DNA of 61,090 nucleotides, taken from positions 1-61,090 of the forward strand of contig DAITPA010000005.1 of the NCBI GenBank assembly GCA_036833805.1, written 5' to 3'. Under the pieces are notes generated by a model that saw nothing but the letters and a program-made list of their open reading frames with translations, made no database searches and was not told the DNA's origin. The position numbers and the translations under genes are program-made. This DNA comes from PALSA-1196 sp036833805 (GTDB lineage Bacteria > Pseudomonadota > Gammaproteobacteria > Steroidobacterales > Steroidobacteraceae). This document shows, one piece after another, positions 43,521 through 52,822 of this stretch (its first letter is position 1; every line of letters begins with the position of its first letter).

Positions 43521-46500
43521 GGCGGGTGGATGACGCAGCCAGCGTGCCGCGAGCGGCGGCACGAGCAGCAGGCTCACGAGCGTGGATGAGACGAGCCCTC
43601 CCAGGATTACGACCGCCATGGGACCTTCGATCTCGTGGCCGGGCTCGTGCATCTGGATGGCGACCGGCAGGAGCGCGAGTCCGGTCAGAAGTGCCGTCAG
43701 CAGCACCGGTGTCAGGCGCTCTTCCGCGCCACGCAGCGCCGTCGCAAGATTCCAGCTCTGGCCCTCGCTGATCACGAGATGATCATAGTGTGAGACGAGA
43801 AGGATGGTGTTGCGCGCCGCCATACCGAACAGAGCGACGAATCCCACCATTGCTCCCAGTGACAAACTGCCGCCGCTCACCGCAACCGCCGCGACACCGC
43901 CAATCAAAGTGGAAGGCAGCGCCACCAGCACCAGCATCACATGGCGCGCGTGGCCAAAGCCGAGCGCCAGAAGCAGCACGATCAGGACGAATGCTGCCCC
44001 CGAATGCAGCAGCAGCTCGTGGGAAGCGGCCGCCTGCGCTGCAGCCGCGCCGCCGTAGCGCAGGTACACATCTGGCGGCAGCATCACACGGGCGGCGATG
44101 GCTTTTCTGGCAGCCTCCGCGTAGCCCGCCTGGTCGGAGGTTTTCGGATTGGCGACGACAACCTGGCGGCGCAGACCGTCTTCGTGGTCGATCAGGCTCC
44201 TTGCCGACACCGTTTCGAGGCTCGCGACGGAGGCGAGCGGCACGAGCGCCCCGTCGCGCGCGCGCAGCAACAGGTTGCCAGCCGCCTGCGGAGTGGCGTT
44301 GCCGGATGCGATGCGCACGGCGATCGGCACGCTGCGGTCGGCTTGGCTCAACTCGGCAACCACCGTGCCATGAAAGGCCGCATTGACCGTCTGCAACACC
44401 TCCGCCGCCTGCAAGCCATAGAGCGCCAGCTCGCGTGAGCGCAGTTCGAGACGCAGCTCCGGCTGACGTGGCGGAACCTTCAACCGCACATTGCCGCTCG
44501 CCGGCAAGCGCGCCAGCACCGCAGCAATCTTCGCCGCAACTTCATCGTCGCGGTCAAGATCCGGCCCAAACACGCTCACGAAGAATGACGCCGACTCGCC
44601 CGACAAGGTTTCCCCGATGCGCTCGGCGAGCACCGAATAGATCTCGACCAGCTGATTCGGAAAATCGTCGAACACGTCGCGGATACGCGCCTCGATCTGC
44701 GCGGCGCTCGCGCCTTTTGCCGGATCGATCTGTACTTCGAATTCGCTCTTGTTGGGCGCATCCGGGTCCTGGCCATTCTCGGCGCGGCCGATCTGCTCAG
44801 CAACGCTCTTGACGCCTGCGATCGCGGATAGACGTTCGGCGATTCGCTTGCCGACGCGCGCCGTCTCCGCAAGCGCAATGCCGGGCCGTAGCGACGCGTG
44901 CGCGATCAAATAATCCTCACGAAAATCGGGCAACAGGCGTGCGCCCAAGAGCGGCAGAAAGAGGATGCCTGCGGCGCCTGTAATAATAAGTGTCGCCAAC
45001 ACCACAGCAGGCCTGGGGTGCAGGCGCTCGATCACGCGCTTTTGCCAATACTTCAGGCGCATCAGCCACTGCGCTTCAGCCCGCGGTATGTGCGCGCCCA
45101 TCACGAGCGCGCACAGCGCCGGCGTTGCGCTCATCGCGACCAGCAGCGACAGACCGAGCGCCAGCAGAAACGCGATCGACAACGGCCGAAAGAACGAGCC
45201 TTGCAGACCGGAGAGCATCAGGATCGGCAGAAAGGCCACCGCCACCGCGACGGTTGCGTAAAACACCGGCTGACGCACTTCCAGCGACGCGTTCACAATC
45301 AACTGGCTGATATTCACGCCGCGCGCAGCCCCGCGCCGTCGCCGCATGATGTTCTCGACGTCAATCACCGCGTCATCCACCACGACGCCGAGCGCAACGA
45401 CGAGGCCGCCCAAGGTCATGGTGTTCAGCGATATACCAAGAGTCGTGAGGATCCACACCGTGGCCAGGAGGGCCACCGGAATGGAGCTGAATGACACAAG
45501 CGCTGCGCGCCAGTCGCGCAGCGCAAGCAGCAGCAGGATCACGACGAGCACCGCGCCCGTCAGCAATGAGATGCGCAGTTTGGCGATGGCGGCCTCGATG
45601 AAACTCGCCGGCCGCAGCAGGGCCGGATGATATTGCACGCCGTGCAGCGCGAGCGCCGGCACGAGCGCGTTCAAACGCTGCTCCAGGGCTCCCGTGACTT
45701 CGAGCGTGTTGGCGCCAAACTGGGTCGAGGTCTCGACCAGGATGCCCGGCCGCCCGCCAATCATCGCGTCCCCAAAGCTTGGCGCCGCGCCATCGCGAAC
45801 GGTTGCCACATCGCCGATGCGCACGGCCGTGCCGTTCTTCACTGCGATCACCGCCTGCGCGAGCGCCTCGGGGGTTGCACCCGACGGCTGCGCCTGCAGC
45901 ACGATGCGCTGCGTCGGCGTTTCAATATAGCCGCCGCCAATCAATTCAGTGCCGCGCCGTGCTGCGCCGTAGAGATCCTCGAGAGTCAGCCCCGCCGCCA
46001 GCAGCTTGAACGGGTCGACCAGCAGCTGCCGCTCGCGCGATGCCCCACCGAAGATTTGTGCCTGCGCAACGCCGGGAACCGCAAGAATCTGCGGCTTGAT
46101 CATCCAGCGCACGAGGTCGCGCAGCTCAAGCGGTGAGAGCCGGTCGCTCGTGTAGCCAAAGTGCACGAGATATTCCATCGAGGATGACAGCGGCGACAGG
46201 AGCGGCGGCCCGGCGCCCGCCGGCAGGAGGCCGCCGGATTCTGCCAGTCGTTCGGTTACGACTTGGCGCTGCCGATAGGGGTCGCCGCTGCGACCAAACA
46301 CGACCTGAATGGCGGACAGTCCCTGGCTTGAAGTGGAGCGTACCGATGCGACGTTTTCGGTGCCGGCGAGCAGGCCCTCCAGCGGCCGCGTCACGAGCGC
46401 CTCGACTTGGGTCGCGTCCAATCCCGGTGCCTCCGCCTGCACCAGCACGTGTGGTGGGGCGAAGTCCGGAAACACATCGAGGCGCGCGTTCAGCAGCGCG

Positions 46501-46586
46501 CTCGCGCCTAGGACCGCCACCAGCACGGAGAGCGCAGTAATGATGCGCGGATGCGCGAGTGAGGCGCGAACGATAGCTCGAAGCAT
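43494..46586 (-). CDS. RND efflux pump inner-membrane subunit, CzcA/CusA-like
   Basis: A 1030-residue RND permease with the expected twelve transmembrane segments and two large periplasmic loops. The N-terminal DVFPDFAPPHVLVQAEAPG and the TM4 motif LGVVVDDAVIDVENIMRRR place it near the heavy-metal/CzcA-like group rather than the drug-type AcrB group; the charged VDDAVIDVEN stretch is the proton-relay region. ATG 46586 opens on the first TM segment. It is the third gene of an operon outer-membrane factor - adaptor - pump transcribed away from the YHS/pqqD genes. Substrate unknown; a metal is a reasonable guess in a lanthanide-enzyme neighbourhood. Confidence 0.88.
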   Translation of the reverse strand: MLRAIVRASLAHPRIITALSVLVAVLGASALLNARLDVFPDFAPPHVLVQAEAPGLDATQVEALVTRPLEGLLAGTENVASVRSTSSQGLSAIQVVFGRSGDPYRQRQVVTERLAESGGLLPAGAGPPLLSPLSSSMEYLVHFGYTSDRLSPLELRDLVRWMIKPQILAVPGVAQAQIFGGASRERQLLVDPFKLLAAGLTLEDLYGAARRGTELIGGGYIETPTQRIVLQAQPSGATPEALAQAVIAVKNGTAVRIGDVATVRDGAAPSFGDAMIGGRPGILVETSTQFGANTLEVTGALEQRLNALVPALALHGVQYHPALLRPASFIEAAIAKLRISLLTGAVLVVILLLLALRDWRAALVSFSSIPVALLATVWILTTLGISLNTMTLGGLVVALGVVVDDAVIDVENIMRRRRGAARGVNISQLIVNASLEVRQPVFYATVAVAVAFLPILMLSGLQGSFFRPLSIAFLLALGLSLLVAMSATPALCALVMGAHIPRAEAQWLMRLKYWQKRVIERLHPRPAVVLATLIITGAAGILFLPLLGARLLPDFREDYLIAHASLRPGIALAETARVGKRIAERLSAIAGVKSVAEQIGRAENGQDPDAPNKSEFEVQIDPAKGASAAQIEARIRDVFDDFPNQLVEIYSVLAERIGETLSGESASFFVSVFGPDLDRDDEVAAKIAAVLARLPASGNVRLKVPPRQPELRLELRSRELALYGLQAAEVLQTVNAAFHGTVVAELSQADRSVPIAVRIASGNATPQAAGNLLLRARDGALVPLASVASLETVSARSLIDHEDGLRRQVVVANPKTSDQAGYAEAARKAIAARVMLPPDVYLRYGGAAAAQAAASHELLLHSGAAFVLIVLLLALGFGHARHVMLVLVALPSTLIGGVAAVAVSGGSLSLGAMVGFVALFGMAARNTILLVSHYDHLVISEGQSWNLATALRGAEERLTPVLLTALLTGLALLPVAIQMHEPGHEIEGPMAVVILGGLVSSTLVSLLLVPPLAARWLRHPPALADGNTPG

Positions 46587-46594
46587 GGCGCCTT

Positions 46595-47572
46595 TTAGTC
46601 GTGATCCTCTTCGGCAGCCGAGAAGCTGCCGAGGCCCTGCAGCGACCACAAGACACCGGCACCGTGAACCACGATGCTGTCGTCATCTTCGAGCCCGCCC
46701 ACGAGCCAGCCCTCGCCGACGGGCGCAAGCAGCTTCACCATCACAGGTTGGTACTGCTTTTTGCCGTCGCCGGTCTTGGTGCGCGACTGGCGATAGATGT
46801 AGGGGCCCGCATCCCCGTAGAGCAGCGCCGCCGTCGGTACCAGCACTCCGGCAACGGCTGCACCCTCGAGCGTGACCCGCAGGCGCGCGCCAGGTCCGAG
46901 CCCCGCGGGCGCATGCTCGACTTCAAGGAGCCAGCCCGCGCTTTGCAGATCGGGCGTCGTGCGCGGCAACGGACCCAAGACCCGCGCCGTGACTCCCATG
47001 CCGTCGACTAGCAACAATGCCTTCGACGGCATTGTGCCGAGTGCGTGCTGGCCGGGCACGTCGGCGCGCACGAGCAGAGACCGTCCCGCAGCGAGCGCCG
47101 CAATGAGCGTATCGCGTTGCGCGTCGGGCCATGCAGCCACCGGTCCCCACTGCAGCGCGAATGTCGCCGCCGCGGCCTGCGCCTGTGCCTGCGAATCGAC
47201 TTCAGCGGCTTCTGCGACCTGCAGCGCCCTCAACGATGCATTGGCATCATGGTGATACAGGCCCTCCACCCGGCGCGCCTCCGCCGCCGCGTTGCGCGCC
47301 GCGCTCCTGCTGCTTGCGAGCCGGCCAAAGTCGGTAACGAGTTCCACCGGGTCAAGCACCAGCCCGTAGGCGTCGATCTCGCGTGGGCCCACCCCGTTTA
47401 CCGGGTGCGCAAGTGTCAGGCCGACCGCTTCCTGCTGGGCAGCACTCAACGCGAGCGGCGCGCCGCGAGCGCGGGCAGCGGGTGCGTCGTCATCTTCGTC
47501 GACGTCGGCGCACACAAGCGCGGGCAGCAGCACCATGCACCCCCAGATCGACAGCAGAGGTGCGCGTCTCAT
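46595..47572 (-). CDS. Short periplasmic adaptor (membrane-fusion) subunit of the RND pump
   Basis: A 325-residue exported protein with a signal peptide (ending near ALVCA), at the position where CzcB/CusB-type adaptors are coded. The length is at the low end for such adaptors. Regions VRADVPGQHALG, GARLRVTLEGAAVAGVLVPTAALLYGDAGPYIYR and a C-terminal beta domain resemble the beta-barrel and membrane-proximal parts. Both ends are acidic (DVDEDDDAP after the signal; AAEEDHD at the C-terminus), which could bind cations. It overlaps the outer-membrane factor gene by four bases. Confidence 0.8.
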   Translation of the reverse strand: MRRAPLLSIWGCMVLLPALVCADVDEDDDAPAARARGAPLALSAAQQEAVGLTLAHPVNGVGPREIDAYGLVLDPVELVTDFGRLASSRSAARNAAAEARRVEGLYHHDANASLRALQVAEAAEVDSQAQAQAAAATFALQWGPVAAWPDAQRDTLIAALAAGRSLLVRADVPGQHALGTMPSKALLLVDGMGVTARVLGPLPRTTPDLQSAGWLLEVEHAPAGLGPGARLRVTLEGAAVAGVLVPTAALLYGDAGPYIYRQSRTKTGDGKKQYQPVMVKLLAPVGEGWLVGGLEDDDSIVVHGAGVLWSLQGLGSFSAAEEDHD

Positions 47573-48984
47573 GAGCGCGCCGCGCCGACGAGCGTCGCCG
47601 GCAAAGGCAGTTCTTGCGCGCCCTCGAGCGGCCTGCGATACGCGCTTTCCAACGCCGCAAAGGCAATCCGGGCGTCGTACGCCGCCTCAAGAGTGACAAG
47701 CTCGGCTTCGGTTGCTGCAAGGGTGGCGGCAAGCAGCGTCGGCCGATCAGTCGCGCCCGCAGCGAAGGCGCTCTCCTCCGCCGCGTGCTGCCGCGTAGCG
47801 AGCGAACCTGCGGCGGCGGCGTGCTGCCAGGCTTGCAAAGCCTGCGGCCAGGCGCGCTCGGCGCGCTCGATCTGCTCAAAGAGCTGCGCCTGCACCGCCT
47901 CAAGATGCCGGCCGGCGTGCTCGCGTCGCGCCAACGCCTCGCCGATCGGCCCCTCGTGGCGATTGAAAATCGGCAGCTCGAAGCTCACAGCGAGCTCATT
48001 GTCATGCAGAGTGTCGTTGGCCGTGTTCTCGTTAAGGCCGCTCTTGTCCCAAGCATAGCCGGGCGTAACGTGAAATTGCGGCCAGCGCTTGGCGACCTCG
48101 CTCTGCAGAGCGATATCGGTCAAGTCATATTCACGCAGCGCATGCACGAGTGTCGGCCGGCCGATGAGGGCCGCGCTGCGCCATTCGCTCGAGGGACGCG
48201 GCGTCAGCGCTTTGATGTCGGCCCAGTGCTGCCATTGCAATGGAATCCCATCGAGCGCCGCGACCGATACGCCGACCGCCGCGGCAAGGCGCGCTTCGGC
48301 ATCCGCGCCGAGCGCCTGTGCCCGCATCAGTCGCTGCCGCACGCGCGCAAGCTCCAGCTCCTGCGTCAACGTCTCGGACTTGGCGATCTCCCCGGCATCT
48401 GCGAGTGCATGATTGGAAGCAAGGAGTGACTCGCGGTCCGCCACGAGGCCGGCAAGGAGCGCCGTTTCGTCGTGCGCGTAGGCAACATCCAAAAGCGCCT
48501 GATGCACCTGCGAGCGCAGCTGCCAGATCGCCTCCGCGACGTCGGCCTGAGAGGCCTGTGTTTCAAGAGAGGCGCTCGCCATCGCGCGCGCCCGCTCGCC
48601 GCGGCGCGGCAGCAAAAATTCCAGCGACACTCCGTAGAGCCACGCGGCGCTGCCCGCCGCGGCATTGACGTATTCGCCGAAGAGATTCAAGTTTGGATTC
48701 GGCCGCTCGGCGGCTGTGCGCTCGCCGGCCGCGACCGCCAGCGCTGCCGAGCGGGCTTCGGCAAGCTGCGGATTCAAGGCGAGTGCCACCCTAAACCATG
48801 CATCGACGTCCCAGCCGTCTGCCGCGGGCGGCAGATCGGACAACTTGCCCGGCAGACGCCGAGCGGCGAAGTCCTCGGCGCTCCTCTCGGGATGGGCGGG
48901 TGCGCGCGGCGGCAAGGCGGTGCATGCGCTGATGAAGTACGCGGCCGCTACCGCAACGCACCAACGGCGATTCGCAGACTTCAT
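47569..48984 (-). CDS. TolC-like outer-membrane factor of the RND pump (lipoprotein)
   Basis: A 471-residue outer-membrane efflux protein. The signal peptide ends in the lipobox ISAC (Cys near 21), so it is probably lipid-anchored. Two long helical repeats rich in Ala, Leu, Glu and Arg (SLEFLLPRRGERARAM.. and VSFELPIFNRHEGPIGEAL..) are those of CzcC/CusC/TolC proteins. It is first in the operon; the predicted promoter and palindrome lie 40-100 bases upstream. Confidence 0.87.
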   Translation of the reverse strand: MKSANRRWCVAVAAAYFISACTALPPRAPAHPERSAEDFAARRLPGKLSDLPPAADGWDVDAWFRVALALNPQLAEARSAALAVAAGERTAAERPNPNLNLFGEYVNAAAGSAAWLYGVSLEFLLPRRGERARAMASASLETQASQADVAEAIWQLRSQVHQALLDVAYAHDETALLAGLVADRESLLASNHALADAGEIAKSETLTQELELARVRQRLMRAQALGADAEARLAAAVGVSVAALDGIPLQWQHWADIKALTPRPSSEWRSAALIGRPTLVHALREYDLTDIALQSEVAKRWPQFHVTPGYAWDKSGLNENTANDTLHDNELAVSFELPIFNRHEGPIGEALARREHAGRHLEAVQAQLFEQIERAERAWPQALQAWQHAAAAGSLATRQHAAEESAFAAGATDRPTLLAATLAATEAELVTLEAAYDARIAFAALESAYRRPLEGAQELPLPATLVGAARS

Positions 48985-49020
48985 CGGACACCGGGAGCGG
49001 GAAAATTTCCCATCGCGGGC

Positions 49021-49082
49021 AGTATAGATTCCCGCACGCTGCGTCGCTTCTGCTACGCCGGGTGTGTCAGAAGTGACACACC
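49021..49082 (-). promoter_or_regulatory. RND operon promoter region with perfect long palindrome
   Basis: A -10-like TATACT (49026-49021, minus) lies 37 bases before the outer-membrane factor start. Upstream, GGTGTGTCA (49061-49069), four bases, TGACACACC (49074-49082) form a perfect palindrome with 9-bp arms. Its centre is at about -57 from the predicted transcription start, a position suited to an activator working with sigma70. No sigma54 element was found here. Confidence 0.6.
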
Positions 49083-49137
49083 GTATCGAAGACGACAGCG
49101 TCCATGCGTGGCCGTTGTGCAGCGTGATCCAGTGCCG

Positions 49138-50220
49138 CTACGGCACGACGTCGAACTTCAAATCATCGAAATTGTAGCGCGGCACTTGGATATAGCTGCC
49201 GTCGGCTTGCTTCTCCGGCACCTTGTGCAGGCGCACTTCGTCCACCGACATCTTGCCGTTCTTCTCGTCAACCCAGAAATCGACGTCGTAGAACTGATCC
49301 TTGGTGCCGGCCTTGCGAAAATCAGTGCACGCAAAGAAACGGCCGTCCTGTTGCAGCCGGCGCACCGGCTGGTGGGTGCCGACGAATTCGAGCTTCACTT
49401 CCTCGCCGGTCTTCGCATCCTTCAACTTGAAGATACCGTTGTCCTTCGCCCGTTCCTTGACGATGTCCTCCTCGACCGCCGACATCACTTCCCAGCCGCG
49501 CGCCTGCTCAGTCTTCCCCGGGTGCTCAGAGGCGGGGATCCACCACCACGGAATGGGCTGCCGCGCCATCAGGGTCCAGCTCGTGCCTTCCTGGCGCGGC
49601 GCCTTGTAGATGCGCGTGTCGAACACGACAAGCTTGTCAGCCTCGGGCTTCACCCAGAAGTCGATCAGGTACTTCTTCGCGGCGTTGTCCGCGGCGTGGA
49701 ACACCACGTCGGGGAAAAAACCATAGCCGTGCAGCGTGCGCACGAAATCAATCTTGTCAAAAACGAGCTTCAGCTCCTGGCCGCTCACCGGATCGACGAA
49801 GGCAAATACGCCGCCGTTCTGCGCCGTCTTTTGCTCAATGACCCCCTTGACGAAATCCTGAACTTCATCGCTCTTGTAGTGGTCCATGCGCTTGCCGGTG
49901 GCCTCAACTTCGCCCACCGCGACAAATTCGCGCGCGCGCTCCAGATTGCCCTGCGGGTCCTTCAAGAAGCGCTTCTTTGCATCCTCATCGCCAAAGCAAT
50001 ATGTCTTGCCATCCGGTCCCACCCATTTGACCGAGCAGTTGGTCGCGACCTGCTGTCCTTCGGCGAGGCCCATGGCGCACTGACCGCCGAACTCGGGCTC
50101 GCTTGCGGCGGCCGCGGGCGCGGCGGCTTTGGGCGCGGCAACGCCCGCGCCGGAGCACGCCAACGCCGCGACCACGAGGACCGCGACGCGTGCGGCAGCA
50201 ATGAGTGTGTTCGTACGCAT
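49138..50220 (-). CDS. Exported YHS-like protein with a duplicated C-terminal domain
   Basis: A 360-residue protein not recognised as a named family. After an export signal (1-28) and an Ala/Pro linker, residues about 44-100 resemble a YHS/TRASH metal-binding module: C48-A-M, N-C62-S-V-K-W, TYCFGDEDAKKRFLKDP (C75). Residues about 133-209 and 258-338 are two copies of one unit (NGG/GIF..D..G.E.KL.F then Y.(I/V)DFWV......V.D.R..K.P), separated by an aromatic WWWIP stretch. ATG 50220 was chosen because it starts the signal peptide. The palindrome of the RND operon lies in its 3' flank. It is followed upstream by pqqD (146 bases). A role in metal or cofactor handling for the quinoprotein is inference. 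Confidence 0.7.
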   Translation of the reverse strand: MRTNTLIAAARVAVLVVAALACSGAGVAAPKAAAPAAAASEPEFGGQCAMGLAEGQQVATNCSVKWVGPDGKTYCFGDEDAKKRFLKDPQGNLERAREFVAVGEVEATGKRMDHYKSDEVQDFVKGVIEQKTAQNGGVFAFVDPVSGQELKLVFDKIDFVRTLHGYGFFPDVVFHAADNAAKKYLIDFWVKPEADKLVVFDTRIYKAPRQEGTSWTLMARQPIPWWWIPASEHPGKTEQARGWEVMSAVEEDIVKERAKDNGIFKLKDAKTGEEVKLEFVGTHQPVRRLQQDGRFFACTDFRKAGTKDQFYDVDFWVDEKNGKMSVDEVRLHKVPEKQADGSYIQVPRYNFDDLKFDVVP

Positions 50221-50366
50221 GGGGCTAGCCTTCTGGCGTCGCACGAGCTGCGCGAAAGCGCTGCATAACGGTGCAACGAGACCGATGACGCACGATTTAT
50301 ACGCCCTGCCTCCCCCTGCGACAAGGATGCACACCGCCGGGCGGCGGCGCGGCGAAACGGCACGCG

Positions 50367-50648
50367 TCAGCTTTCGATAATCCAACCGCGCTCGCGCGCG
50401 ACATCGAGGAAAGCACGCACGTCGACCGCGAGGTCCGCCTCGCGCGCGCGCGGCAGAATGTGCGCGATGATCTCCTCACGCGTGCGTGTGCCGTCACATA
50501 GGGCAAGGATGGCGGCGGCGCACTCGTTGAGCTGCACCATCCCACTCGGATAGAGGAGCACATGGCCGTCGCGCAGCCTCGCCGCCTGTACCTGTCGCCC
50601 GGGCGCGAGGCGAATGCGGCACTGCTGGGTCGTTGCTCTGGCGCTCAT
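50367..50648 (-). CDS. pqqD: PQQ biosynthesis peptide chaperone PqqD
   Basis: A 93-residue PqqD: RLAPGRQVQAARLRDGHVLLYPSGMVQLN, then ILALCDGTRTREEI and VRAFLDVARERGWI are the conserved winged-helix blocks. PqqD binds the precursor peptide PqqA and presents it to the radical-SAM enzyme PqqE. No pqqA, B, C or E gene is present nearby, so the rest of PQQ synthesis must be elsewhere. ATG 50648 is used. It lies 32 bases downstream of the sigma54 activator gene. Confidence 0.88.
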   Translation of the reverse strand: MSARATTQQCRIRLAPGRQVQAARLRDGHVLLYPSGMVQLNECAAAILALCDGTRTREEIIAHILPRAREADLAVDVRAFLDVARERGWIIES

Positions 50649-50680
50649 GCCCCGAAGCTTTTGCAAGCTCCGGGCCAAGC

Positions 50681-52468
50681 CTAGCTGTGCGCGGAAGAGA
50701 TCTCGTGCCGCTTCAACTTTCGGTACAGCGTTGTGCGACTCATTCCAAGTAGCTCCGCCGTGCGTGTCATATTGCCGCGGCAGTCTTCGATCGTGGAGAG
50801 TAGGGTCGCGCGCTCCGCAGCCTGCAGAGGATTGGTTGCTTTGGCGGTAGCTGCGAGTGCCACGGCGCTGCCGACGCGCGGCGCAGCAGCGCCGTCGGCG
50901 GCGTGCTCACGGATCTCTCGCGGCAGATCGATCTGGCGAACGACGCCGCCTTCACAAATTGCAAGCGCCGTGCGAATGACGTTTCTCAGCTCACGGATAT
51001 TGCCGGGCCAAGGGTAGGCGACCATGCGCTCAAGAGCTTCCATCTCAATCGCGGCCGGTCTGCCGTCAGTCGTCTCGGCGCCCAACACACGGTGGATCAC
51101 GCGCTCGCGGTCGCTCCTCTGCGCAAGCGGCGGCAGCTCGAGCGTGATGCCATTCAAGCGGTAATAGAGGTCTTCACGGAAAGTGCCGCGCGCAATCATC
51201 TCCCTGAGATTATGATGCGATGCAGCAATCACATGCAGATCGGCCTCGGTCCCGGTCTCGCTGCCCAGGGGCACGATCTGGCGCTCTTCGAGGACGCGCA
51301 GCAGGCGTGTCTGCAGGGCGAGTGGCATGTCGCCGATCTCATCGAGAAACAGCGTGCCGCCCGAGGACTGCAGGATCTTGCCCTTCATGCCTTCCTTGCG
51401 CGCTCCGGTAAACGCGCCCGACTTATAGCCGAAGAGCTCGCTCTCGATCAGGTTCTCCGGTATCGCGGCGCAGTTGACGGCAACGAAGGCGCTGCCCGCA
51501 CGGCGACTCATGAGGTGCATGGCATGCGCGAACGCCTCTTTGCCCGAGCCGGTCGGTCCCTGAATTAAAACCGAGACGCCCGAGTCGGCGATCCGATGCG
51601 CGCTGCGCACATTGCGCAGCATCTGCGGATCCTCGCCAGCAAGCTCCTCAAGGGTGAGCGCGTGGGTTCGTGGGCTCGATGCCACCTGCACGACCGTCGA
51701 TCGGGTCGAGACCTGCGCCGGCGCCGTTTCCACGGGCACGCTCGTACCGCCATGCACGCTCACGTAAAAACGATCTCCGCGACGCAGTTCGCGCACCGGC
51801 CAAAGCGTCGCGCATCTTGCGAGTGCGCGCGCCACGAAGTCTTCGCCTTGGGAGTCGAAGATGTCGGCCACCGGTCGGCCGACGAGTTGATAGCGATTAT
51901 CGGCGCCAAGAAGTTCCTCCGCCGCGCGATCCGCACCGATCACGGTGCCATCGGGCGCAAGCGCAAGCGCGCCGTCATGCAACAGGTTGACGAGCTCGGG
52001 ACGGGTGTGAAAGCGCAGCATCACATGATGGTGGTGATGGCGTAGAAACAAGCATTTTTCGATCAGTTGGGCGCATGCGCTGAGGAGCGCCAGCATGTGC
52101 AGATGGCTTGCGCGCGTGGCGCTCGAGCCTTCGCACGCGGCATCGAGCACTGCGATCACTTCGCGCCCGACGCCGCGGATGGCAACGCCGGAACGCATCC
52201 GCTCGAGCGCCTTGTTCACGAGGCTTGCGTCCTGCTTCTCGTAGAGGAGCGCGCCGTCCGCATCCGTGAGTACGAGCGCGTACCCCGAACCGCGGATCTG
52301 GTTGTACAGCCGATCCATTTCCGGCGAGGCGATCGCGACGAGCTGCGCGAAGCGCGCGCGGCGATTCTCGATTACGTCCGCGCCGACTACATTCTTCGGC
52401 GCGGCGCCCGGAGCAAACGAGTCCGCGTACGCTCGGTGTAAATGTCTTGCCTCAACTGCGTGTGTCAT
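50681..52468 (-). CDS. Sigma54-dependent activator, AcoR-type (GAF-PAS-AAA-Fis)
   Basis: A 595-residue enhancer-binding protein. The sensory half (about 35-260) has a GAF-like region and a PAS-like region; a natural run of five histidines stands at 144-148. The AAA+ domain has Walker A GPTGSGKE (304-311), the sigma54 loop GAFTGA (351-356) and Walker B GGTLFLDEIGD (370-380). The C-terminal Fis-type helix-turn-helix (GNMTRTAELLGMSRTTLYRKL) binds DNA. ATG 52468 was preferred to the GTG at 52612, which would add an unstructured basic leader. A canonical sigma54 promoter with two enhancer-like sites lies in the intergenic region in front of the porin gene, the obvious candidate target. Confidence 0.92.
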   Translation of the reverse strand: MTHAVEARHLHRAYADSFAPGAAPKNVVGADVIENRRARFAQLVAIASPEMDRLYNQIRGSGYALVLTDADGALLYEKQDASLVNKALERMRSGVAIRGVGREVIAVLDAACEGSSATRASHLHMLALLSACAQLIEKCLFLRHHHHHVMLRFHTRPELVNLLHDGALALAPDGTVIGADRAAEELLGADNRYQLVGRPVADIFDSQGEDFVARALARCATLWPVRELRRGDRFYVSVHGGTSVPVETAPAQVSTRSTVVQVASSPRTHALTLEELAGEDPQMLRNVRSAHRIADSGVSVLIQGPTGSGKEAFAHAMHLMSRRAGSAFVAVNCAAIPENLIESELFGYKSGAFTGARKEGMKGKILQSSGGTLFLDEIGDMPLALQTRLLRVLEERQIVPLGSETGTEADLHVIAASHHNLREMIARGTFREDLYYRLNGITLELPPLAQRSDRERVIHRVLGAETTDGRPAAIEMEALERMVAYPWPGNIRELRNVIRTALAICEGGVVRQIDLPREIREHAADGAAAPRVGSAVALAATAKATNPLQAAERATLLSTIEDCRGNMTRTAELLGMSRTTLYRKLKRHEISSAHS

Positions 52469-52690
52469 CGTCAAACCCTCTAACGTTCTGAATCGAGTTT
52501 GCGGTGTTGCTGTTGTGTGAAAGCATCGTCGCGTCGACCGCTTCGTCGCGTCGTTGTAACTTCGGCGGATCGCTCTGGCCGTGACAATGTGGCGATAGAG
52601 AAACACGCTCACCGTGACATCGCAAGCTGGTCCCGCATCGGGTGACCCCCTCCGGACCGCCGTATTATAGCCCTTCGTGCCCCCTGAACA

Positions 52691-52727
52691 GTGACACGCT
52701 TGTAACGCATCGTTGCATCAATGTAAC
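52691..52727. promoter_or_regulatory. Two tandem enhancer-like sites before the porin
   Basis: GTGACA-CGCT-TGTAAC (52691-52706) and GTTGCA-TCAA-TGTAAC (52712-52727) are imperfect palindromes of identical 6-4-6 design, centred 21 bases (two helix turns) apart. Their design, GTnnCA-N4-TGnnAC, matches the perfect palindrome of the RND operon. They lie about 131 and 152 bases upstream of the predicted sigma54 start, a normal distance for an enhancer-binding protein. Confidence 0.65.
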
Positions 52728-52822
52728 AGATCTGTACCGGGGCCTACGGCGAAAGGAGGTGTCGACCCCCCGATAACCACCCAAATCGCTATCGATCGAT
52801 GCGCCGAAACAACAGTTTTACA

